Origin: DASQPR01 sp963831705
GTDB lineage: Bacteria; Actinomycetota; Actinomycetes; Mycobacteriales; Micromonosporaceae
Direction: 5' to 3'
NCBI GenBank assembly: GCA_963831705.1
Contig: CAWHRE010000004.1
Span: forward strand, 36,555-100,554
Length of the DNA stretch: 64,000 nucleotides
This document shows positions 26,559-35,591 of this stretch, piece by piece. Below the pieces are notes generated by a model. The model saw only the letters and a list, made by a program, of their open reading frames with translations, was not told where the DNA came from and did no database searches. The first letter of the stretch is position 1. Every line of letters begins with the position of its first letter. The position numbers and the translations under genes were made by a program.

Positions 26559-27080
26559 TCAGTCTCCGACCGAGCCGTCGACGAGTTCGCGGATGAGGTC
26601 GGCGTGGCCGTTGTGGCGGGCGTACTCCTCGATCATGTGCACATATATCCAGCGCAGGTCGCGGTCGTTATGATCTTTGCCGAACGTGAACGTCTCGTCG
26701 AGCGAATGTCCTTGCACCGTCTGGCGTACCGCATCGACTTCGCCGGACAGCTTCGCGTAGTCGGCCGGGACGGTCTCTATTGAGGCCTCGTCGAACTCGG
26801 CGTCCGCCGAGTCTGCACGCCAGAACAACGGTTCGACGTCCTCGCCGGCGAACCGGAATCGAAACCAGATCCGCTCGACCTCGGCCATGTGCCGGATCAG
26901 CCCGATCAGGGACAACTTCGAGGTGGCGACCGGCCGCTGTACGAGTTGCTCGGCGGTCAGGCCCTGGCACTTCCAGAGCAGCGTGGCCCGGTGGAATTCC
27001 AGCCAGCCTTCGAGGCTTGTCCGTTCATCGGCGACCGATGGTGGGTCCACGCGCTCCACATCCGGGGCGATCCAGGGCAT
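26559..27080 (-). CDS. DinB/DUF664 family protein
   Basis: A 173-residue four-helix protein of the DinB superfamily (mycothiol/bacillithiol transferase-like). Metal-binding histidines are expected in SLIGLIRHMAEVERIWFRF and IYVHMIEEYARHNGHADLIR, the last being the family's typical ending. The start ATG 27080 has GGAGACG upstream. Divergent from the LLM oxidoreductase gene. Confidence 0.9.
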   Translation of the reverse strand: MPWIAPDVERVDPPSVADERTSLEGWLEFHRATLLWKCQGLTAEQLVQRPVATSKLSLIGLIRHMAEVERIWFRFRFAGEDVEPLFWRADSADAEFDEASIETVPADYAKLSGEVDAVRQTVQGHSLDETFTFGKDHNDRDLRWIYVHMIEEYARHNGHADLIRELVDGSVGD

Positions 27081-27181
27081 CTTCGTCTCCGTTGCGACTC
27101 GTCAGGGGGTACCGCGCGACGAACGTACATCACAGCCCCGATGGTGGGCGATCCCATCACGACGGCGTAAGGTCCGGAAAG

Positions 27182-28222
27182 GTGAAGCTCTCCGTACTCG
27201 ATCTGATGACCGTACGCACCGGCCAGACCACTTCCGATGCCCTTGCCGCCTCGATTGCGCTGGTCAAACGGGCCGACCAGCTTGGCTTCAACCGATACTG
27301 GGTGGCCGAACACCACAACATGGCTTCGGTCGGTTCGACGAATCCGCCGGTCCTGATCGCGCTGCTCGCCGCGAACACCGAGCGCATCCGGATCGGGTCC
27401 GGCGGCGTGATGCTGCCGAACCACGCGCCGTTGATCGTGGCGGAACAGTTTGCGCTGCTGGAGGCGTACGCGCCCGGGCGCATCGATCTCGGCATCGGCC
27501 GGGCGCCGGGCAGCGATCCGGTGGTATCCGCCGTCCTCGGGGCCGGCCGGGCCGGATATGGCAGCTCCGTGGACGACTTCCCGAGCAACATCGGCGCGAT
27601 CGCGAGCATGATGTCGCCGCACGGTGCCGAGGTTCAGCTCGCCGGCGGCAAGGACTACAGCCTCAAGGCCACGCCCGCCGCCGCATCGATGCCGGACATC
27701 TGGCTGCTCGGATCGTCGGACTATTCGGCGTCGCTGGCCGCGGCGCTCGGCCTGCCGTACGTGTTCGCGTCACATTTCTTCGGTGGCGCCGGGACCGAGC
27801 GGGCGCTGGATCTCTACCGAGGCCAGTTCACGCCGTCGGAGAAGCTCGCCGAGCCGCGCGTACTGGTGACCGCGAACGCCGTCGTCGCCGACACGACCGA
27901 AGAGGCGGAAGCGCTCGCGCTGCCGACGCTGCAGCGGATGGCGTTCATGCGCAGCGGACGGCCGATGGCACCGCTGTCCACCGTCCCGGAAGCCGCCGCC
28001 ACGGCCACCACCGCCGCCGAAGACCAGCTCATCGACGACATGCGCCGGGCGTGGATCATTGCGAACCCGGACGACGCGGCGAAGCGGCTGCACGAGTTCG
28101 CGGACCGGTACGGCACCGACGAGGTGATGATCTCGCCGGGTGCCGCCGCGTACCCCGATGACGATCTGCGCCGGTATCCAGCCCGCGAGCGGACGCTCGA
28201 ATTGGTGATGGCGGCCGTCTGA
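27182..28222 (+). CDS. LLM-class flavin-dependent oxidoreductase
   Basis: A 346-residue luciferase-like monooxygenase of the MsnO8 type. Hallmarks are GFNRYWVAEHHNM, PVLIALLAANTERIRIGSGG, VMLPNHAPLIVAEQFALLEA and GRIDLGIGRAPGSDP, with LLGSSDYSASLAAALGLPYV later. Uses reduced flavin to oxidise an unknown substrate. Start GTG 27182 follows GGAAAG. Confidence 0.92.
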   Translation: MKLSVLDLMTVRTGQTTSDALAASIALVKRADQLGFNRYWVAEHHNMASVGSTNPPVLIALLAANTERIRIGSGGVMLPNHAPLIVAEQFALLEAYAPGRIDLGIGRAPGSDPVVSAVLGAGRAGYGSSVDDFPSNIGAIASMMSPHGAEVQLAGGKDYSLKATPAAASMPDIWLLGSSDYSASLAAALGLPYVFASHFFGGAGTERALDLYRGQFTPSEKLAEPRVLVTANAVVADTTEEAEALALPTLQRMAFMRSGRPMAPLSTVPEAAATATTAAEDQLIDDMRRAWIIANPDDAAKRLHEFADRYGTDEVMISPGAAAYPDDDLRRYPARERTLELVMAAV

Positions 28223-28264
28223 TTTCTTCAAGACGTCCGCCCGCGGCGTTCGTAGGCTGACGGC

Positions 28265-28663
28265 ATGACATTGAAATTTGACATGGTCGGCCTCACGGTC
28301 GCCGACATGACCAAGTCACTGGCGTTCTACCGGCTGCTCGGCCTGGACATCCCGGCGGACGCCGAGAAGGAGCCGCACGTCGACATGACGCTGCCCAACG
28401 GCATGCGCATGGCCTGGGACGAGGTCGACGTGATCCGGTCGTTCGACTCCGACTGGACGCCACCGGCAGGCAGCCCTCGGGTCTCTCTCGCGTTCTTGTG
28501 CGACAGCCCGGCCGATGTCGACGGGGTGTACCGCAAGCTGATTGCCGCGGGTTACGACGGCCACAAAGAGCCGTGGGACGCGTTCTGGGGCCAGAGGTAC
28601 GCGCTGCTCCGCGACCCGGACGGCAACGGTGTCGACCTGTTCGCGCCGTTAGACGCTCAGTAG
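28265..28663 (+). CDS. VOC family protein
   Basis: A 132-residue single-domain glyoxalase/bleomycin-resistance-fold protein: VGLTVADMTKSLAFYRLLGL at the start, VSLAFLCDSPADVDGVYRKL in the middle and YALLRDPDGNGVDLFAPL at the end. Two such domains per dimer form the metal site. Its function (resistance, lyase or none) is not evident. It overlaps the AraC-like gene by 15 bases at its 3' end. Confidence 0.9.
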   Translation: MTLKFDMVGLTVADMTKSLAFYRLLGLDIPADAEKEPHVDMTLPNGMRMAWDEVDVIRSFDSDWTPPAGSPRVSLAFLCDSPADVDGVYRKLIAAGYDGHKEPWDAFWGQRYALLRDPDGNGVDLFAPLDAQ

Positions 28664-29328
28664 CGTCCGAAGCGGCACGCCGGCCAGCTCCTTGACCTCG
28701 CGCGACAGGTGGGCCTGGTCGGCGTAGCCGGAGGTGGCGGCGACCGTCGCGAACGGTGTGCCGTCCCGGGCCAGCCGCACCGCGCGCTGCAACCGGAGGA
28801 TCCGGGCGAGTGTCTTCGGCCCATACCCGAACGCGTCCAGGCACCGCCGATGCAAGCGGCGCTCGCCGATTCCGACGGCGTCGGCGGTGTCCGCGACGGT
28901 GGCACCGGCGGACAGCGACGTGACGATGCCGGCGACCGTGGGGTCCGCCGAGAGCCATCGCTCCAGGGCCAATTCCTCCAGAGCAACGGCCCGATCCGCG
29001 GCTGCGGTCACCCGATCGGCAAGCGTCTCGCGCGTTCGGCCACAGATCATTCAGCGGTACGCGCTGGTCACGCAGCTCCGATGCAGGTACGCCGAGAATC
29101 GCCGGAGCGTCGCCCGGGCGCGAACCGAAGCCCGATGTAACTCACCGGGCCGCCGCCCGACGTGGCGACCGTGTCCGGCCCGGCGACCAGCAGTGTGCCA
29201 TCGGCCCACATGAGATCCATGCATCCGTCGGGAAGCACCCGGCCGCTGCCCGGCGGGGTGGGCCCGAGCGTCCAAATCACGGCGCCGGGCACGCGCGAGC
29301 GCCGCTCCCGATACTCGCGGTCAGACAT
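28649..29328 (-). pseudogene. AraC-family regulator with two frameshifts
   Basis: Three frames together encode one 225-residue AraC protein. The first (ATG 29328) gives the sensory half with VLPDGCMDLMWADGTLLVAG and GLRFAPG; the second gives GDAPAILGVPASELRDQRVP; the third gives the HTH half with AVGIGERRLHRRCLDAFGYG and LQRAVRLARDG then GYADQAHLSREVKELAG. Frames join after deleting one G near 29115 and one base near 29037. Length is 3n+2, fitting two extra bases. Confidence 0.82.
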
Positions 29329-29389
29329 AGGTCGAGCCTAGCCACCGGGTCGGACATCCGCATGGCGCGCGATCTTGCGCCGAACAGAA

Positions 29390-29899
29390 CTAGAACCGGC
29401 GCGCGAACGGCAGCGGTTTGCGCATGCGGATCAGGAGCAGCAGCGGCACCAGTACATACGGCAGGTTGAACGCCAGGAACTTCGCCGGGTTGCCGGTACG
29501 CAGTGCCGCCTCGCCCCAGAACTCGACGCCGAACACCACGATGCCGGTCAGCGTGACGATCATCGTGGCGTAGATGACGGCCGGGAGCTGCACCCAGTTG
29601 CGCGCGGTGATCAGCGAGTACACCAGGACGATGTAGAACGGCATGTAGACGAACGCGGACAGCCCGGTGACGATCCGCATCCAGTCCGGCGGGTTCATGA
29701 ACAGCGCATCGGCATCGTGCGCGTACCAGTAATTGCTGTTGACGAAGAAGTTCGACGAAGGGTGATTGAACTTCACGCCAATCGTCGGGAGTAGGTCGCT
29801 AATTACCGAAGTAACCGTAAAAGCCGCGAAAACGACGGCGAAGAAGATATCTATTCTGCGCTGGCGCAACGGAAGGTTGAAGGTGCCGGGGGTGGTCAT
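29390..29899 (-). CDS. EXPERA-domain membrane protein
   Basis: A 169-residue membrane protein with four helices. The pattern VISDLLPTIG, then SNYWYAHDADALFMNPPDWM, AFVYMPFYIVLVYSLI and the C-terminal basic tail matches the EXPERA domain shared by emopamil-binding protein and TMEM97. Those eukaryotic relatives isomerise or bind sterols; the bacterial function is unknown. Divergent from the M50-type protease gene. Confidence 0.75.
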   Translation of the reverse strand: MTTPGTFNLPLRQRRIDIFFAVVFAAFTVTSVISDLLPTIGVKFNHPSSNFFVNSNYWYAHDADALFMNPPDWMRIVTGLSAFVYMPFYIVLVYSLITARNWVQLPAVIYATMIVTLTGIVVFGVEFWGEAALRTGNPAKFLAFNLPYVLVPLLLLIRMRKPLPFARRF

Positions 29900-30003
29900 G
29901 GTTGGCGATCATAAACCGGTACGCGAAGCCGAGCCGTCCCAGGTCAGAGCTGTCCGAAATCCGTCCCGAGCCAACCGATCGCGGATATGAGAAGCTCGCG
30001 TCT

Positions 30004-30750
30004 GTGATCAATACGCTCCTGCATGACATTGGCGCTCGGCAACAGTCCCCGGCGTACCTTATCGTTGCCATTACTGGGGTTCTGGCCCTCATTGCGGTCT
30101 TCTATCGGCCAATTTGGAAGATTGTCCGGAATGCCATAACGATCGCGCACGAAGGTGGCCATGCGCTCGTGGCAATCCTTTGTGGACGGCGCCTGCAGGG
30201 CATCTCGCTACGCGCGGACACGTCCGGGCTGACGGTCACGAAAGGCAAGCCGCGCGGGCTGGGGATGTTCCTCACGCTCGTCGTCGGGTACGCGATGCCG
30301 TCGCTGATGGGCATCGGGGGAGCATGGCTGCTTTCGTCCGGCCGGATCCGGCTGACGCTGTGGATCTGCATCGCGCTGCTGATCCCGATCCTCATCATGA
30401 CCCGCAACTTCTACGGCTTCCTCGCCGTCGTCGTCACCGGCGCGATCGTGTTCGCCGTTTCGTGGTGGACGCCGGTGCAGGTGCAGGCCGCGTTCGCCTA
30501 CCTCGGAGTGTGGCTCCTTCTGATCGGTGGTGTCCGGCCCGTGTTCGAGCTGGCCGGCCAGCGACGCCGGGGGACGTCCCAGGATTCCGACGTCGACCAG
30601 TTGGCGGACCTCACGCACGTACCCGCTGGATTGTGGCTCTTCACCTATGTCGTGGTCAGCCTCGGCGCTCTGCTGGCCGGCGCGTTGCTGCTGAACATCC
30701 TCCACGGCCACTTCTACACACCGGCCATCGCGAGTGCGCAGCGCGTCTGA
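30004..30750 (+). CDS. M50-type membrane metallopeptidase
   Basis: A 248-residue membrane protein with the zinc motif HEGGH in ITIAHEGGHALVAILCGRRL at about residue 50. Seven or so hydrophobic helices follow. It matches the short actinobacterial M50B-like family; the third metal ligand and a PDZ domain are not obvious. I prefer GTG 30004; the frame is open to a TTG at 29902. Substrate unknown. Confidence 0.82.
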   Translation: MINTLLHDIGARQQSPAYLIVAITGVLALIAVFYRPIWKIVRNAITIAHEGGHALVAILCGRRLQGISLRADTSGLTVTKGKPRGLGMFLTLVVGYAMPSLMGIGGAWLLSSGRIRLTLWICIALLIPILIMTRNFYGFLAVVVTGAIVFAVSWWTPVQVQAAFAYLGVWLLLIGGVRPVFELAGQRRRGTSQDSDVDQLADLTHVPAGLWLFTYVVVSLGALLAGALLLNILHGHFYTPAIASAQRV

Positions 30751-30782
30751 CACGCTGATCTTGCCGGAGGCTCGGCAACGGG

Positions 30783-32006
30783 GTGTCGAAGTACAGTTGG
30801 TATGTGAGCCGGGCGCGCGATCTCCGCGCACGTATGGTGGAAGTGCTGGAGCGCGGCGGATCCGTCCGTACGCCGGCGATACGTGATGCGTTCCTGGCGA
30901 TCCCGCGCGAGACGTTCGTGCCACAGATCGTCGCTGCGAGAGGCATCGAAGCGGCGTACGCGGACGACGCACTCGTCACGCACGAACGCGACGGTCTCCC
31001 GACCAGCTCGTCCAGCCAGCCCACCATCATGGCGCTGATGCTCGAGGCGCTCGACGTCCGGCCGGGACACCGCGTGCTGGAAATCGGTCTCGGTACCGGG
31101 TACAACGCCGCGATCCTCAAGACGATCGTGGGCTCGTCCGGCTCGGTGACCAGCATCGACATTGCGCCGGACGTAGTCGCGGAGGCCGAGATCGCGCTGG
31201 CAAGCGCCGGCATCCGGGTCGAGACGATCATCGGCCGCGGCGAGCACGGCTACGAGCCCTCGAGCCCGTACGACCGGCTCATCGTCACCGCCTCCGCCGA
31301 CCGCATTCCGCACGCGTGGTACCAGCAGCTGAAGCCGGACGGCATTCTGGTCGTTCCGCTGCGCTTCGGCGCGATGCAGCTCGTCGTCGTACTCCGGCCG
31401 ACCCCTACCGGATTCGTCTCGACCCAGGTCATTCCCGGTGGTTTCATGCCGATGCGGGCCGGCGCGGACGCACCGAGCAGCTCGGGTCCGAACATCGCGA
31501 TCGATGTCAACCATGGCGACGGCACTTCCACCTCGTGGTCGGTCACCGGCGGCGGCCTCGCCGCACTGACCCCGGATCAGCGCGGCGCGTTGATCGGCAA
31601 CCTGCTCACCACACCACGACGGATTCCGGCCCCGCAATATCGGATCCGCGCGATCATCTGGCAGGCCGTGATGACGTTGCCGGCCGACCGTCAGATCGTC
31701 ATCTACGACCGCGTTGCCGGTACCCGCTTCGGCATCGTCAACGCGTCCGGCGCGGCCGCGCTCGCGTACATCCGACCGGCCACCGAGGAGATCGTCTTCG
31801 ACGACATCGAGCTGTACGGCGACGCTGAGGCCCTCGGCACCGAGCTTCGCGGGGTCGCCGACGCGTGGGAGGAGGCGGGCCGGCCGGAACTCGATCGCCT
31901 GCGGCTCGCCGTCGACTACACGGACACCGCCGCGCCGCCATGGACGGTTGCCGATCTGTACCAGCCCGATCAGCGCTGGTCGATCGGCTGGTCACTCCAA
32001 AATTGA
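30783..32006 (+). CDS. PCMT-like methyltransferase with long C-terminal extension
   Basis: A 407-residue protein. Residues about 1-215 match protein-L-isoaspartate O-methyltransferase: AIPRETFVP, SSSSQPTIMALMLEAL, motif I VLEIGLGTGYNAAIL, YDRLIVTASADRIPHAWYQQ and LKPDGILVVPL. The extra 190 residues (from about VVLRPTPTGFVSTQVIPGGF) occur in the FxLD-type actinobacterial methyltransferases; no FxLD lanthipeptide genes are nearby. Acceptor unknown. GTG start 30783, with GGAGG upstream. Confidence 0.85.
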   Translation: MSKYSWYVSRARDLRARMVEVLERGGSVRTPAIRDAFLAIPRETFVPQIVAARGIEAAYADDALVTHERDGLPTSSSSQPTIMALMLEALDVRPGHRVLEIGLGTGYNAAILKTIVGSSGSVTSIDIAPDVVAEAEIALASAGIRVETIIGRGEHGYEPSSPYDRLIVTASADRIPHAWYQQLKPDGILVVPLRFGAMQLVVVLRPTPTGFVSTQVIPGGFMPMRAGADAPSSSGPNIAIDVNHGDGTSTSWSVTGGGLAALTPDQRGALIGNLLTTPRRIPAPQYRIRAIIWQAVMTLPADRQIVIYDRVAGTRFGIVNASGAAALAYIRPATEEIVFDDIELYGDAEALGTELRGVADAWEEAGRPELDRLRLAVDYTDTAAPPWTVADLYQPDQRWSIGWSLQN

Positions 32007-32042
32007 GGGGCGCGTGACGCAGGTCGGTCCTATGCTCGGCCG

Positions 32043-32903
32043 ATGTTCTCCGACTGGATCTCTCGCGTGGCACCGTCGCCGCAGACCGGCCCGATCGATG
32101 TGATCAAGGATCGGCCGTGGTCGATGGTGGCGAAGGTGCCGACTGCCGACGGAACGCTGTGGTTCAAGGAGAATCGGGCGGGTACGCGATTCGAGGCCGG
32201 CCTGCTTTGCGCGCTGGCCCGCTGGGCGCCCGACGACGTCATCACGCCGATCGCGGTTGATGCAGCTCGTGGCTGGTCGCTGCTGCCGGACGGTGGAGCG
32301 CCGCTGAGGGATTTGGATCCCAGGCCCGATGCCGCGCACTGGGAGCGGATGTTGGCCGGTCACGCGGACCTTCAACGGCGATTGGCCGGACGCGTATTGG
32401 ACATGCTCGCGTTCGGCGTCCCCGATCATCGTCCGCACGCCATCATGGCGCAGTTCGACCGGCTGCCCGTACCGGCTGCGGTGGCGAAATTGCGGCCGCG
32501 TTGGTCAGACCTGTGCGATGAACTGGCCGCGAGCCCGATCCCGGCCTCGCTGCAGCATGACGACCTGCATGACGGGAACGTGTTCGCGTCCGGGCGGTTC
32601 TTCGACTGGGGCGACGCGAACGTCGGCCACCCATTCTCGGTGCTGCTCGTTGCGATGCGAGTCGCTGCCCAGCGGCTCGACGCCGTCGCGCTCGACCGCA
32701 TCCGCGATGCCTATCTCGACGTGTGGAGCGATCTCGCGACCGGCGAGGAGTTGCGACGGCACGCATACGTCGCGACCGAGGTCGGCAAGATCGGCCGGGC
32801 TCTGGCCTGGAACCGTGCACTGGCCACCGAGGCCGACCGAGCCGAGTACGGCGACAGCGTGACCGGCTGGCTCGAGATGCTGCTGGAGCCGGCTGCTCAA
32901 TAA
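32043..32903 (+). CDS. Aminoglycoside phosphotransferase-like kinase
   Basis: A 286-residue APH-fold kinase. The nucleotide lysine is in TLWFKENRAG, the catalytic loop is LQHDDLHDGNVF and the metal-binding segment is RFFDWGDANVGHPF, all canonical. Substrate may be an aminoglycoside, a sugar or another small molecule. It ends seven bases into the convergent TetR gene. Confidence 0.9.
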   Translation: MFSDWISRVAPSPQTGPIDVIKDRPWSMVAKVPTADGTLWFKENRAGTRFEAGLLCALARWAPDDVITPIAVDAARGWSLLPDGGAPLRDLDPRPDAAHWERMLAGHADLQRRLAGRVLDMLAFGVPDHRPHAIMAQFDRLPVPAAVAKLRPRWSDLCDELAASPIPASLQHDDLHDGNVFASGRFFDWGDANVGHPFSVLLVAMRVAAQRLDAVALDRIRDAYLDVWSDLATGEELRRHAYVATEVGKIGRALAWNRALATEADRAEYGDSVTGWLEMLLEPAAQ

Positions 32904-33607
32904 AGGCCGATCACGTCGGCCATCACGCCCATCTGCCGATCGAAGAATTCTTCGCGGGCTTCGATCACGTTGTTCAGCTGCCCGAACAGCTCGAAACTGA
33001 CCGCACCGAACAGATGGATCCAGGCGATCATGCCGAGAAACATCACCGCCTCCGGCAGGCCGGGCGACACAACGTCACGTGCACGAATCAGGTCCGCGCG
33101 CAACGGCCCGGACATGCCCGCACCGGCATCGGTGATCACGCCGGTGGAGACGCCGTCCGCCAAGATCTTTACAAGCACCACGGGTGTACGGCCGGCCGCC
33201 ACGATCGTGTCGGCCGGTGCCGCGTACCCGGGGACCGGACTGCCGTAGATCAACGCATACTCGGCGGGTTTCCGGAGGGCCCATTCTCGTACGCCGCGCC
33301 CGACCGCCAACAGTCGTTCGCGCAGGTCGGATCGCTCGGCAACGGCTGCGTCCGCCGTTTCGACCGCCTCGCCCACCTCGTTGTAGGCGTCGATGATCAA
33401 GGCAGTGAGCAGGTCGTCTCTGGATCCGAAGTACCGGTATAGCGCGGACGACACCATCCCCATGTCACGGGCGACGGCGCGCAGCGAGAGGTTGGCACCG
33501 TCGGTCTCCAGATGTCGCCGGGCGATCGTCTTGATCTCCTGGATCATCTCGGCGCGTACGCGTGCCCGGATCGATCCGGATGGTCCGGGCTCTGATTGAT
33601 CTGGCAT
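32897..33607 (-). CDS. TetR-family regulator with WHG-type C-terminal domain
   Basis: A 236-residue repressor. The HTH is LSLRAVARDMGMVSSALYRY with FGSRDDLLTALI; the C-terminal ligand domain contains EYALIYGSPVPGY and MIAWIHLFGAVSFELFGQL, the WHG signature. It is divergent from an epimerase-like gene, and each gene is preceded by the same palindrome AGAGCA-N-TGCTCT, so it very likely represses both. Confidence 0.92.
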   Translation of the reverse strand: MPDQSEPGPSGSIRARVRAEMIQEIKTIARRHLETDGANLSLRAVARDMGMVSSALYRYFGSRDDLLTALIIDAYNEVGEAVETADAAVAERSDLRERLLAVGRGVREWALRKPAEYALIYGSPVPGYAAPADTIVAAGRTPVVLVKILADGVSTGVITDAGAGMSGPLRADLIRARDVVSPGLPEAVMFLGMIAWIHLFGAVSFELFGQLNNVIEAREEFFDRQMGVMADVIGLY

Positions 33608-33630
33608 TTTTAGATTGTTGCACACAATCG

Positions 33631-33643
33631 AGAGCACTGCTCT
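33631..33643. promoter_or_regulatory. Probable TetR operator, site 1
   Basis: AGAGCA-C-TGCTCT, a perfect 6-1-6 palindrome 23 bases before the TetR start. Same core as site 2, on the opposite side of the divergent region; centres are 54 bases apart, about five helix turns. Confidence 0.75.
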
Positions 33644-33683
33644 TGCATGCACGTGCCGACGTATGCGACTATCGTTCTTGAAA

Positions 33684-33698
33684 GAGAGCAGTGCTCTC
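33684..33698. promoter_or_regulatory. Probable TetR operator, site 2
   Basis: GAGAGCA-G-TGCTCTC, a perfect 7-1-7 palindrome 26 bases before the epimerase-like gene start, sharing the core of site 1. Confidence 0.78.
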
Positions 33699-33724
33699 CA
33701 AATACTGGAATCGAGGAGATCATC

Positions 33725-34645
33725 ATGGCGAAGAACGTGATCGTAGGGGCCGGACCGGTTGGCACGGCCACCGCGATGGAGCTGGTCAAGCGCGGCGAGA
33801 GCGTCCGCCTTGTCACCCGCCGGGGCACCGGCCCGGCCCACGAGGGGATCGAGCTGGTTGCCGCCGACGCGAACGATGCCGACCGGCTGAGCGAGCTGAC
33901 CGCAGGCGCCGACGCGTTGTTCAACTGCGCGAATCCGCAGTACCACACCTGGCTCACCGACTGGCCGCCGCTGGCTGCGTCGCTGCTTGCGGCCGCCGAG
34001 CGCAGCGGCGCGACGCTGGTCACCGCCGCGCCGCTCTACGGCTACGGCCCCGGCAGCGGTGTGATGACCGCGACGACACCGCTCGCCGCGACTCACCCGA
34101 AGCTGCGGATCCGCGCCGACATGTGGCGTGCCGCGCTCGCTGCCCACGAGGCCGGTCGGATCCGCGCCACCGAGGTCCGTGCGAGCGACTACATCGAGGC
34201 AAACGGTGTGCTCTCGTGGGGCCTCGGCAAGCCTTTACTGGCCGGCAAGCGGGCCTTCTCGATCGTGCCGACGGATGTCCCGCACAGCTGGTCGTCGATC
34301 GCTGATCTGGCTCGTGCGTTGGCCACGGTGGCGCACGAGGAACGCGCCTGGGGCCGCGCGTGGATGTCGCCGACCCATGCGCCGATGACGGTCCGTGCAT
34401 TCGCATCCGCGTTCACCGAGGCCAATGCGCTGCCGGCCGCGAAGGTGACCGGCATGCCGTATCCGATTCTGTGGACGTCCGGCATCTTTTCGAAGGACGT
34501 GAAGGAATTGCGCACAACGCATTACCAATTCGCCCGGCCGTTCATCATGGATTCCAGTGAGACCACGGCCGTTCTCGGTCTGACGCCGCGCCCGATGGCC
34601 GAGTCCCTGCAGGCCGCTGCCGCCAATCTGGGTTCGCAAAAATAA
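33725..34645 (+). CDS. NAD-dependent epimerase/dehydratase-like protein
   Basis: A 306-residue extended-SDR-like protein. The Rossmann loop is VIVGAGPVGTATAMELVKRG. The region ADALFNCANPQYHTWLTDWP and the C-terminal APMTVRAFASAFTEANALPA fit atypical NAD(P)H-binding epimerase-like proteins; a clear YxxxK catalytic pair is not seen, so it may bind rather than convert. Start ATG 33725 after GAGGAG. Very likely repressed by the divergent TetR protein. Confidence 0.85.
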   Translation: MAKNVIVGAGPVGTATAMELVKRGESVRLVTRRGTGPAHEGIELVAADANDADRLSELTAGADALFNCANPQYHTWLTDWPPLAASLLAAAERSGATLVTAAPLYGYGPGSGVMTATTPLAATHPKLRIRADMWRAALAAHEAGRIRATEVRASDYIEANGVLSWGLGKPLLAGKRAFSIVPTDVPHSWSSIADLARALATVAHEERAWGRAWMSPTHAPMTVRAFASAFTEANALPAAKVTGMPYPILWTSGIFSKDVKELRTTHYQFARPFIMDSSETTAVLGLTPRPMAESLQAAAANLGSQK

Positions 34646-34787
34646 CGGAGATAAATGTCAATGTGTCGGTCGGGTTAATGTCCGTGGATCGCTTTGCGCG
34701 CGGCGGCATACGCCCCCTACATTTGGTGATCGCGTCCCGTTGGCCGACACGGGGACCCTCGGGCGCGTCACCCCCAGGAGGAATTTC

Positions 34788-35591
34788 GTGTTCAACCGCC
34801 GCGTCGCGGTAGCCGGCCTTGCCGTGCTCGCCGCAGCCAGCCTTGCCATGTCCGCGTGTGAATCAACCGGTGCCGCCGCACCGGCGGGTAGCTCCAGCCC
34901 ATCCGCTCCGGCGTCCGCGTCGAACCCGACCGCGGCCCTCACCGCGGCGCTGGCCAGCCTTAAGGGCACCGGCTTCGATTTCGTGGAAACCCAGGGGACG
35001 GCGACCGCCGGAGCGACCGGTCCGGGCACGTACAACCCGGCGACGCAGTCCGCATCGTTGACCCAAAAGGGCATTGAGCAAGGCATCAGTGCCGAGATCG
35101 ACGCCACTCAAATCGGTACGCAGCTCTGGGCGAAGGTTGACCTCGGCCCGCTCAACGCTCAGCTCAACGTCCCGAACACGTGGATGAAGGTCGACCTTTC
35201 CAAGATCACTCAGGGCAACACGCCGTTCGACTTCACCGGCTCGGACGTCTTCGACATCGCCGGTCTGCTGGCCAGCGTCAGCAACCTGCAGATGCCCGAC
35301 GCATCCACGATCACCGGCAACACCGACCTCTCCGCCGCGACCGGTGACAACACGCCGGGCAGTGACAGCCTGAGCAAGGCCGGTGCGAAGGCGAAGACCA
35401 CGCCGTTCACGATCAAGCTGGACGGCTCGGGCCACGTCACGTCGGTAGTCATCGACACGTCCGGCTACGACCCGACGATGGGCTTCTCCTGGACGTTCTC
35501 GAACTGGGGATCGCCGAGCGCGATCACCGCTCCGACCGGGGACGTCACCGCGGCGCCGGACGCCGCCTACCAGTTCTTCAACCAGAACTAA
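34788..35591 (+). CDS. Lipoprotein, LppX/LprG-like fold likely
   Basis: A 267-residue exported protein from GTG 34788 with the ribosome site AGGAGGAATT. The lipobox is LAMSAC with the modified cysteine about residue 24, followed by an Ala/Pro/Ser linker. The body (ALTAALASLKGTGFDFVETQ, QLWAKVDLGPLN, WMKVDLSKI) resembles the LppX/LprAFG group that carries lipids or glycolipids across the envelope, but the match is by pattern only. Confidence 0.75.
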   Translation: MFNRRVAVAGLAVLAAASLAMSACESTGAAAPAGSSSPSAPASASNPTAALTAALASLKGTGFDFVETQGTATAGATGPGTYNPATQSASLTQKGIEQGISAEIDATQIGTQLWAKVDLGPLNAQLNVPNTWMKVDLSKITQGNTPFDFTGSDVFDIAGLLASVSNLQMPDASTITGNTDLSAATGDNTPGSDSLSKAGAKAKTTPFTIKLDGSGHVTSVVIDTSGYDPTMGFSWTFSNWGSPSAITAPTGDVTAAPDAAYQFFNQN

